Shown piece after piece: positions 49,322 to 61,118 of a stretch of DNA of 64,000 nt. The DNA is from Neodiprion pinetum (Eukaryota; Arthropoda; Insecta; Hymenoptera; Diprionidae). The first letter of the stretch is position 1. Each line of letters opens with the position of its first letter. The position numbers and the translations under genes are program-made. The notes beneath the pieces are model-generated. The model worked only from the letters and a program-made list of their open reading frames with translations. It was not told the DNA's origin and did no database searches. The stretch spans positions 23,342,470 through 23,406,469 of the forward strand of contig NC_060238.1 of NCBI RefSeq assembly GCF_021155775.2, in the 5' to 3' direction.

Positions 49322-49630
49322 ATGGAGGCTGAGGCGGCGCAGGAAAGCGCCTCAGAACCGGCCAAACTCTGCCGCTGTGTTGATGCCGGTGAAAGAAGTG
49401 TGATCGATGATTGTCGTTGTCGTGATTATGACGAAAATTGTGGTGCTGTTAATCGGTTGGAAATTGTGGAAAATTGTGAAAGAAACGGAGAGAAACAATT
49501 GGAGGATATCGACCGAGGGAGACGAGAAGAGATTTTATTCGGTCAGGCAAAGGATCGGAAGGTGGATTACTCGGGGTGCAAGGACACGGATCCTTATCGG
49601 GAACTCGAGTTGTACCTCGAAAAAGTGAAC
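49322..49630 (+). CDS. First coding exon of an unrecognised gene (103 codons, 5' part only)
   Basis: CTTATCTTTACAG provides a splice acceptor, so the exon starts at 49205. GTGAGT at 49631 provides the donor, ending the exon on a codon boundary (phase 0). The ATG at 49322 is the first in frame: an in-frame TGA lies at 49310-49312. The predicted N-terminus is acidic and hydrophilic, with an Ala/Glu-rich start and seven cysteines at residues 17, 19, 31, 33, 40, 52 and 86, including CRC at 17-19 and 31-33. It ends in a likely helix, DPYRELELYLEKVN. There is no signal peptide or membrane segment, so it is probably cytoplasmic or nuclear. I do not recognise the family. In the genomic reading the frame stays open past the donor into T-rich intron-like sequence until 49793. 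The next exon was not identified; it must begin in phase 0. Confidence 0.55.
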
Positions 49631-52600
49631 GTGAGTCTTATTTTTCAATATGTTGTTGCAAGATTTTTCGTCGAAGACTACGGTTTTACAACGAATCGCT
49701 TCTTTTTTTTATTTTTCACTTCTTTATCCTCAACGACACCGAAGATGTTGACTTTCCAAAATACCGGCATATGTATAGAATTGAATTATGTATAGCTTGA
49801 TGAAATTCGGAATCAACGATTTTTAGAAGAAGAAAAAAAGAAACTGCGATATGGAATCTCATAATTTTTCTCACATTATCAGTGTACAGGAAATTTTCCA
49901 TGCGAACCCTAACCGTTTTTTTTTTTTTTATTGTTTACAAAAAAATTTCTGCAATTACCCAACTCTCGAAACAGCGTCCTAAATTTTTTCAGATTTTTTA
50001 TACAACTGGTTAATTATTTGTAAATTTTAAGAGTGATTTTGGAAATTAACTTTGTTAAGATTCTTAAAAAAATTCTCAATAACTGTGTTTTCTTTTCCAA
50101 ACATTTCAAGACCGGGCACACGAGGGGCTGATTTTTCTTCCAACTTTTATACCACTTTCAATCTTCTTGGCGAACCAAAATATTGTTTGAACCGTCTCTA
50201 AATTTCTATTACAGTTATAAAAGTCCTTTTCAAAATCACTTGAAATATTTATGAATAATTGAGCGGTTGAATGAAAAATCTGACAAGATTCAGGGCACCG
50301 TTTAAGAGTTGAAACAATTTCGGAAATTTTTTTTTTAAACAAAATTAGAAATGGTGAGTCGATTAGACGTTAGATTTCTTCTTCACCTTGAATTCATTAA
50401 AATTCGAATAATGTTCTCGTTGCAAAACGTTTCGTCTTTTCTTATCCTCATTATATTTCGCGTCACGTATTACAAGAATTTAATAATAATAATCGTAGGG
50501 TTGCAATTTTTCTTTTCTTTTTTCTTTATTTATTTCCATTTTCTATTTTTTTTTTTAATTTTTTTTTTTATTTCACCCGTTCCGCTTCTGTAATTATAAT
50601 TTTGACGAGGAAATTGATCGCGCGATATTTCTTAAAAATCCACCAACAACGGTCGAGAATAGAATTTGCCGAGGGTTAGAAAACGTTCCTATTCATGCAA
50701 ATTGTCTCTCTGTAGACTTACGGCATATATTATTTATCTACATTTTGCTGCTACCGCCACTGCAGCATATTATGCGACAACTTTTCTCCGTTAAATACCC
50801 AGACGATGTTTACCTGCACAGGTGCATATAAGCTTGGTAAACATACGTGTATACGTACACCCACACACACACACACACTCGCGCATATATGAGGGATTCT
50901 CCGTCGACTCGGCCACTTTTTTTTCCGACCATCTCAGATCTGCCCCATAATTGGTTATGTCAAAGTACTGGTAAAAGGTACACTATGTGAATTTTTTCAG
51001 ATTTTTTAATTCATTATTTGAGAAATTGGCGTTTTTTTTTTTTTTTTTTTACCTTCAAATGAATGTATCTCGGAAACCTGCAAGTAAGCGAAAACAAATG
51101 ACTCTGCATAAAAGTTGTAGGTTTTTGTTAGCTTTCGAGAGGAAGTTTTGAAAAAAATTTTGACGTTCCGGTGACGCTGATTTTTTTTACCAAAAAAGGA
51201 AGAGATTGATTTTTTTTATTCAAAAAGGACCCATTTTTTTTTTTTTTTTGTTTTGCTGAAAAAATTACAGATTCTACCAACATGTGCGACAATATCGCCG
51301 AAAAATCGCCAGAGCGGCACGGATCGAGGTTCTAGGGTAAAAAAAAATAAAGCCACACAAATTAATTTTTTTTATAACGGAACCGCGACCGAATTTTTTT
51401 TTTTTTTCACCCCGTTTTCTTTCATCAATTTTTTTTCTCTTTCCTTCTTGGTTTAAAATTTTCGAAATCACCGCCGCCGCAGCGTCGTCTTGGATATTTT
51501 TCAATATTGTACAAAACGTACACGCAGCGTATATATATATATATGTATATATATATATGTATATATATAATACCAACAGAGCTTAGCTTAGCGGGAGTTT
51601 CTCTACTGCAGGGGTTTTTACACTATAAATAAAAACGTCGCTGCTCGCAGCTCTAGAACTCACAGCATCGGTAGCGGCAGCAACAGCAACAGCGACTCTT
51701 CTGCGTAAAATATAAAACTGGATGTCGTTTATAACACATCACAGCGTGTGCGATGCGAAGGAGGAGAAGAACAGAAATAAGTTTTTTTTTTTTTTTTTTT
51801 TTTTTTTAGGCAGTAAAAATTTTAAGTGGCAGGTTTCAAGTTTACATTTATTAATAGAAGATTCTCATTACGTACGCTTTCTTTTTTCTTTTTCTCTCCT
51901 CTTCGCTTCTCTTAATTCTTCGTTTCGTAGGTTGTGCACTTTTCACTTGTGAGCAAAAACAAAAAAAAAAAAAAAAAAAAACATGAAAAACAATAAAAAC
52001 AACACGAGATTCTAACCCCGACCGAGTTTGTAATATTACCTAGAATAATTGTTGTATTAAACACGAGGAGGAAAAACAAAATTACTGGACAATTAGATTC
52101 ATTAGACGCAAACGTTTTAATTATATGTATTATGTATATTATAATGCGCCTTATATACCTAATGATTATAACTTCGACTGGAAGAAAAAAATAAAACAAA
52201 AAATGGTGAAACAAGGTTGAGAAAAGAAACGTCGGAAAAAATTAAACCTTAGAGTTTTAGTAAACGAGAAGCTTATTAACACTAATTGTTAAATAGCTTA
52301 TGGTCGTCGTCGAGTTTGTTTGCCTCGTGCATTTTTCAGTGCTTAATTATTATTTACACAAAGTTCACTCCTTTCTCTCTCTCTCGCTCTTCAGATTCAC
52401 GGTATATTCATCGACGTACTTGAGAATCGACCGATAGAAGGAAAAAAAAAAAAAGCGAGTAAAGGAAGACAAATAAAAAAAAAAACGCCTCGTCGTGTTA
52501 TTTCAAAGGATCTTTAACAAGATCTCGAATTATTATTTTCTTTTTGTCTTGTCGATTGCTTTTCATTTCTTTTTATTTAATTACTTGCCGATATTCTCTT

Positions 52601-53121
52601 CTCATTTCCGAATGTTTCGTAATTCCGCGACGATTAATAATTACGCGTACTATAATTAAAGCTGGTATCGGATACTGATTTAATTGTTAAACAATTGTTT
52701 AAATCCGCGAACCCGGTCTCTACGAACATCTTTTTCTCCTGTTTCGTCATTCTCTTCTCCCCTTCTTCCTTTTCTTTTTCGTCGTCTTTTTCCACAGCGC
52801 TAACTACGCATCAATTTATAACGTAAATCGCTGGACTCGATCATTCTCTCTAACCTTTAAATAATGATCATCTTACGCGCATAGATCAGAGTATTATAAA
52901 AGGTATTCTTCAGTCCCGATCCATCCATCCGTCAGGCGTCGAGCGATCCATTCTTTACAATTTTTCCTTTCTTCTTTTTTTACCACCTCCAACATTTTTA
53001 CCCCCTCATCATCATCTCCAATTATTTTTAATATCGATATGTTCGTCGGTTATAATATTATATTCACGCTGCGCGATAAAGAGAAATATTTTTTCTTCTC
53101 TCTTCCTCTCTCCTTCTCTCT

Positions 53122-53163
<42 letters not shown>

Positions 53164-54041
53164 TCATTCTACGAAGAGACGAAAATAACTTTCTTGAATC
53201 GTTTTAACGCCATCTCTGCACAAAAACCAAACGATCATCAGACTCCTCGTATAATCGTCATCATTATCGTCATCGTCATATTTATGCTGTAATACGCGAC
53301 AGTGATCTTTTTTTTCTTTCTATTTTTGTCTTTCGATCTCTGACACATGAAGAGGGTACAATTTTACACTGAAAATTTCATTCTTCTATACCTTTATTAT
53401 GATTATTATTATTATTATTATAATGAAAAATGAAGTGAAAAAAGTATTGTAAAAATTTGAACTATCTATTTGTATTGAGAAAATTGTACTCAGGTTAACG
53501 AATGAGATTAATTCATTACGGGCTTGTCGATTTTACAGAATATTACAAACTCGTAACAGAATATTTATTGCAATGTCTACTCGACTTGAATGAATGTTGA
53601 GTGTTTGAAATAAATTTCTTTAAGCTGGGCAGTAAATTTTTTAACTCCATTTTTACTGTCATCAAACGTTTCGTTGCGTCGAAATTCAGCAAATAATAAT
53701 GAATTAACTATAACTTCGGCGAATGAAAGAAAATTTTCTCAATTTAATTAAACCAGTGATCATTTTTGTTGTTTTTTTTTTTTTTTTGTAATTCCCGATA
53801 GTTGTGAGAAAAAAATTTCACGGATCCGAGTAAATGTAGATTTATTTAAAATTGAACGTTATTTTTCTTTCAAATCTGGTGAATTTCGTTTTTGATTAGC
53901 ATCATTTATAATTTAAAATTTAGATATGTATACATGTATTAAATAGGGACCATATTATTTTCTTATAGATATACACGTGATACAGTTCGCGTCATTTATA
54001 TACCTGAGATAATATTTTTTTCCAACCGTCCGTTTACGCAG
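49631..54041. other. Non-coding, AT-rich, putative intron
   Basis: No confirmed exon. T tracts lie near 51019-51038, 51782-51806 and elsewhere, and an A tract at about 51960-51980. TA-rich sequence is at 51530-51568 and (CT)n at about 53095-53160. A GAGGGATTCTCCG word near 50890 is faintly like the C1/C2 ends. Pyrimidine-rich acceptors at 52394 (CTCTTCAG) and 52795 (TTTTTCCACAG) are followed by short frames that lack a good donor. Confidence 0.5.
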
Positions 54042-54135
54042 CGATGATGTTATTCCGTTTATGCGATACCCCGATCGTCGTTGACGCAGAAATTTATCGT
54101 AGCGTAAAATTAATCATAGATTTGTACGAGAATCG
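54042..54135 (+). CDS. Weak candidate short coding exon
   Basis: TTTTTTTCCAACCGTCCGTTTACGCAG gives an acceptor-like context before 54042, and AATCG/GTGAGTATT a good donor at 54136. In the frame starting at 54044 the 30 codons read like ordinary protein, with MMLFRLCDTPIVV and IYRSVKLIIDLYEN. That frame does not fit the phase-0 end of the exon at 49630, so another exon would have to lie between them or this belongs to a different transcript. It may well be chance. Confidence 0.18.
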
Positions 54136-54151
54136 GTGAGTATTCACATTT

Positions 54152-54187
<36 letters not shown>

Positions 54188-54404
54188 CAAATCAATCCAC
54201 GCCGCACGCTTGATTGCTAACGACGAGTTTATCGTGACAATGAATAATCATTGATACGCGATGTGAGCGAGCGAAAGGGATGAATGTTGAAAAAATTACG
54301 CCCTTTCTTCTTTTTCTTTTTTTGAGATTTCCATTTTTCTCGTTTACTTTTGGTTTTACTTTGCGTTGGTATACTTTAAAAAAAAAAAAAAAAAACTCTG
54401 TCCA
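54136..54404. other. Non-coding
   Basis: T tract at about 54157-54181 and A tract at about 54380-54395. Nothing else is seen. Confidence 0.5.
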
Positions 54405-54613
54405 TGGTTTTTTTGGGGTCGTTGATTACGAATCGGAAGTCAGATTTTCAAAATTCGGCATGTCGAAACGAATCAGCGACTCGAAAAACTCCCGCATCGA
54501 GTTTTTCAACCGTATTTGATAAAATTCGAAATTGTCGTCCATCATATCGGATCCAACGTCTCGAATTTTCAATATCTGATTTAATATCCGTAATAAGCGA
54601 CCCAAAAAAACCA
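54405..54613. repeat. Foldback element, GTCGCTGATT family, copy 2 (209 bp)
   Basis: The left end is TGGTTTTTTTGGGGTCGTTG, and the reverse complement of the right end is TGGTTTTTTTGGGTCGCTTA. The arms continue for about 65 bases through TCAGATTTTCAAAATTCG and TCAGATATTGAAAATTCG. The interior repeats GAATCAGCGACTCG and GATCCAACGTCTCGAATTTT. It is related to 22486-22702 in layout and words. Open frames across it on both strands are by-products of the palindrome. Confidence 0.75.
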
Positions 54614-56698
54614 CAGAATTCAATCTTGATGTAAAACTTGTCTCGGCACAATATCGTGCGATTCAAAGGTACAAGCAGAAGAGCGGAGCGGACAGATTTT
54701 TCAGAGAGATGAAACTGATGAGACAGGCACACGCCTCTTTTATGCCTCGCCTGCAGAAAGACGTAATTTGACTTCCAAATATCTTGGCTGACTGAGAATG
54801 GAAAGATGAAGAAGGAAAGATTCTTTTTTTTTTTAATTTTTAAAAATTTTCTTTTATTCTCTTTTGTCTTATTCTCTTCGCTCGTTCTTTCCTTTTGTTT
54901 ATACGTACGTGCATTGAGGTGGACGAGTGCACACGTTAAAATCCACTTGAATATTTTAGAAGGTTCGAAAAATAATTTCTCTCCATCCGATAATTTTTCT
55001 TTCAAAATCCTCTTCTCGATTCTCATTTGTCATCGGATCGTCGCGTGAATTGTAATTCTAAAACAATAGCAATAACAATGTTCCCAAATAATGCTATCGC
55101 AATCGTTGTCACGTTCAATACGTGGATTCCTACAAAATACAAAATTCAAGTTTTCCCGTATTTCCAATGTCGGTTTTTATTTCATAAAAGAATATGGATC
55201 AACGGTGGAATTTTTTTTTTTTTCTTAGGCAGCCTGAAGATGGTGTGTTTTTTTGAGATAGATTAAAACAAAGTTTCTTCATTCGCACAAGGATAGATTC
55301 ATTACTTTAATGTATTTTTTTTAATTCTTTCTCCCTCTACTTTCCATGTTTTTTAATGCTACTCTTGTTCTTCTTCTTCTCTTCTCTATTTTTGGTTATT
55401 AATTTACACGTTGTTTCGATTGACTCGACATTTCGTTCAAATATTCGGCAAAATGCCTGTTGCACAAACAATACATACAATATTGTGAAAACGACGATGA
55501 GAAGGCTATTTTAGCATACATACTCGTATGTACGTATATGGGACATTCCATGACATCTCGATCAAGATTCAAAGTCGATGTCTCAGATTAGCTTTGTCAT
55601 TTTTTACCATGAAAGTACGTTTATCTTTTGAAGTTACGAAAGTTTCGTTACATTTTATAAGATTCCTTCTGAATTTCTCCAGATTTTAGAAACCAGAGGT
55701 TTTTGATTTCAAGTTTTTAAATCACACTCGAGATGCGCCGGGTCGAGAAGTTGTGAAAAAAATTAAGGCTGCCTTTTTATTATCATGCGACCTAGCTAAG
55801 AGAATGAAAAAAATCATTGCCGGTTACAGAGTTGCGATTCTACGTGTCGTCCGTACGTATAATTTTACACATGTGTAGATACGTGTAGACACGTATGTAC
55901 GCAAGGCACACCCAACCGGATGTGCGCCAGTCCTACACTTTGCCTCCTTCTCACCCACGCGCTGCCTCCACCTCCTCCACATTTTCGTTGAATATACCAT
56001 ACCTTCCTACCTGCCTATGCAATGTCCACTTACGTCTATCGTATGTATGATTGCGTGTACGACTTGATCGACGATTGCTTGAAAAGAAGGCAATTTAAAT
56101 ATAATATAGAACGATGTATTGAATTATTTGAAAATTAACCGCGCGTGCGTCAAAAAAATTAAATCTCATTCGTCGGCGAAATATTTCCGCAGCGATATTT
56201 TTTTCTGCGATGCGGGCGGGCCAACGTATTTTTTATTTGTTTATTTTTTTTTTTTTAACTATTCTTTGTTCAATACTTTTTACGTATGATTTTTCTTTCA
56301 TTCATCTGCTGGGTTAGCTTTAATTTATTTATCTCTCTCTCTCTCTCTCTCTCTCTCCATTCATCGTCATACGATTATTCAGCACTGTAATAATAATCAG
56401 CCTAGTCAGATGTATCGGATATCAGACGACCGATGTGTACCTTAAGAAAAATAAAGTAACAAAAACAAACTTTACGCATTCGTGATATAAAATAGAATGA
56501 ACGTTGTTTCTATGTTGCGGTAAAATTTACTGCTGGGCTTCTCTTTTTTTTTTCTTTTTTTTCCTAATCTTCTCTTTATTGCTCCTAGTTCATATTTTTT
56601 CACCGTTAATATGATAAACAATATTTCTCACCGATTGATTGATTGAGAAAATAACGATAGAAGTAAATTATAAGGTTATTTCAATGATTTCCGTTTTA
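54614..56698. other. Non-coding
   Basis: AT-rich, with a T tract near 55210 and (CT)n at 56333-56357. TGGGACATTCCATG at 55539 resembles the left end of C1/C2, but no right end was found within the next kilobase. No gene recognised. Confidence 0.45.
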
Positions 56699-56853
56699 GG
56701 AGTGTCTGAAATGCAGTAAATTGTTACACGGCAAAATTGATTAATTTTTCAAAAATTCGCTCGTTACAAAATTGATAAATATTGCCCTTCCCCCCCTCTT
56801 TACTCCCAAGATTTCGTTACGTTAATGTTACTAACTTCAGTCTCGTAATATTC
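56699..56853 (+). repeat. Dispersed repeat, copy 1 (about 155 bp)
   Basis: AGGAGTGTCTGAAAT opens a block that ends ACGTTAATGTTACTAACTTC and CTCGTAATATTCG. The block at 60940-61118 follows the same order of words, with an inserted T tract. Confidence 0.5.
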
Positions 56854-58076
56854 GTTTACGACACGATAGAAAATTATATCGATAAACTAGGGTTAGAAGT
56901 CAGTTTTATATTTCTAGTTATTTTTTTTTTTTTCATCAACTTCACCGTCGTTGATTTTATTTTCAATATTGCACCATCATTGATCGTTATATATACCTGG
57001 ATTACGTGTAGATCCTGACGTAGATCCTTGATGTAAGATCGTTGATGAAATATCGATCGTTTCATCGTCAGCCGTATAACAGGAGTTGTGTTTTATATTA
57101 TACAATGCCAACGAGGCGTGCGACAGTGACTAATTATACATACCGAGACAATGGCTAATTATCGCTAATTAACTCCTATTCTCTATTGAAGAGGTAATTG
57201 AAATTTCTCCCGGTCGTTTCACGAGCTGCATTTCATTATGCGCTTAACAGTGCATAATTATAAATAATACCTCTTGCGGTTTCCTTATGCCATTTTTATA
57301 CTCGTTTCTTATTCAAAATTCAAATCTTGTCGCACTTTCATTTAAATAATGTTACAGAATTTGTTGACCTCGGAATTTAGGAATGAAATAAATAAATACA
57401 AATACAATTAATCTTTCTTGTTAAATCTAGACCAGATTGATGTTAGTAACGTTAATGTTAACGAAATATTGAAAGGTAAAATCATTGTTGTGAAAATTTA
57501 GATTGTCTTGAAAAGTGTTTTAATTACGAAAATCTTATGACAGAAAAACTTTAGACAGTCCCAAAGTTACGAAATGATGATTTTTCCCAAAATTGAAACG
57601 AACTTTCAGTTTTAAATACACTATCGGTTTAAAATCAACGTGAAAAATATACTCGCGATAATATCCGAGGGAAGGTTCAGTTCCTGGCAATATTTTCACA
57701 GAGATCAGATTTTTCTCTCAACCCCGAAAATCTTGTAGTTTTTTCTTTCCTTTTTCCCCATTTTTTCTATAAATTTCGTGTATATGGGTGAGTTTTTCTT
57801 GGCAAATAACAATTAACAGAGGTTTTTGGGTAACCGAGGTTTAATAACAAACTATTCAACGATAACATCGCAAGTTTGACGAAAAAGATCAATCTGCGCG
57901 TGGTAAATAAATTGAAAATTGTAAGAATTAACAAGGCTTAAAATTACAATTATATTCCAATTGTCAAAAGAACGATTCGGTAATCAGATTTCATAACTTT
58001 TAATTAACTTAGTAATTAATCTGGTGTATTTTTTTTTCTTTTCCTTAGAACTCTAAATTCTTAGTTTCACAACAAT
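56854..58076. other. Non-coding, AT-rich
   Basis: No gene recognised. GTTAGTAACGTTAATGTTAACG near 57442 is an inverted relative of the end of the dispersed repeat above, so 56700-57470 may be one larger decayed inverted element. A TAATTA cluster is listed separately. Confidence 0.45.
57128..57270. promoter_or_regulatory. TAATTA cluster, candidate enhancer
   Basis: TAATTATAC, CTAATTATCG, CTAATTAACT, GGTAATTG and CATAATTATAAAT lie within about 140 bases of comparatively complex sequence. This is compatible with homeodomain binding. It rests on word density only. Confidence 0.25.
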
Positions 58077-58101
58077 CCCCCCCCCCCCCCCCCCCCCCCC
58101 C
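58077..58101. repeat. 25-base C homopolymer
   Basis: An uninterrupted C run followed by a short T run. Confidence 0.9.
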
Positions 58102-60429
<2,328 letters not shown>

Positions 60430-60490
60430 AGTTAAACAAGGCTTTAACGTCAATTTATTCTCGCACAAGCGTTAAATAGCAACAGTGATC
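60430..60490 (-). repeat. Family A MITE, fragment
   Basis: GTTAAACAAGGCTTTAACGT and TTATTCTCGCACAAGCGTTA match the family core in reverse orientation. AGCAACAGTGATC follows after a deletion. No termini are preserved. Confidence 0.7.
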
Positions 60491-60939
60491 AAGGGTACCG
60501 CGTCTTTTAAATTGGGACACCCTGTATATTAATGTAAACCATAATTTGAAGGCGGCGGCGTGGGTGCGGAATATAATTGCACGTATTAGTTATTACACCG
60601 AGTTAACAAATTGCAAGATTAATACGAAAGCCAGGTGCACCAGCTGCAGCAGGAAATGAGGAGGAGGAGGAGGAGGCGTGATACGGTCTCTCAGATCTGA
60701 CCGAGAGAAGAACACCCCTCTGGCAACCTTTCACTATCGTGTGCAATAAATGCATCGCTTTATTGCACTTCGTCGTCTCGTTGATCGCCGATGGAGTCTG
60801 CACCGCACTCTAAGATCCGTTATTGCAAATTCGGATCAGAAAAATGTGTGGGTTCGATGTCGGTGACGTTAGCGTTAACGATGTATATTTAGGAGAGATA
60901 GTTTTTTTTTTTTTTTTGTTGTTTGTTAATTTTCCAAAT
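60491..60939. other. Non-coding; GC-richer patch and TE-end motif
   Basis: GGGACACCCTGTA at 60514-60526 repeats the motif of 20493-20505. From 60550 to 60810 the sequence is GC-richer, with GGCGGCGGCG and a (GAG)n tract at about 60657-60675. No gene recognised. Confidence 0.4.
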
Positions 60940-61118
60940 TCAGGACTGTCGGAAATTTATAAAAACCGCAACAAAGCATCGCTTGCCAATATTTTAAAAA
61001 CCCAACTCTTTTAAAACCGTTATAAAATTGCAAAGTATTGAATTTTTTTTTTTTTTTTCCCTCAACAACGTTCCTTTACGTTAAAGTTACTAACTTAAAC
61101 CTCGTGAAAATATGTCAA
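60940..61118 (+). repeat. Dispersed repeat, copy 2
   Basis: AGGACTGTCGGAAAT opens, TTATAAAATTGCAAAGTATTG and a T tract follow, and ACGTTAAAGTTACTAACTTA with CCTCGTGAAAATATG closes. This parallels 56699-56853. GACGTTAGCGTTAACG at about 60863 may be its inverted partner. Confidence 0.5.

Noticed and set aside
52394..52470. Strong pyrimidine-rich acceptor followed by a short phase-0 frame
   Set aside because: The frame runs into an A tract and stops within 23 codons, with only a weak donor-like word. It is not a convincing next exon for the gene at 49.3 kb.
54448..55026. 192-codon minus-strand open frame
   Set aside because: Much of it crosses the palindromic element at 54405-54613 and A/T homopolymers. 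The translation is lysine-rich low complexity.
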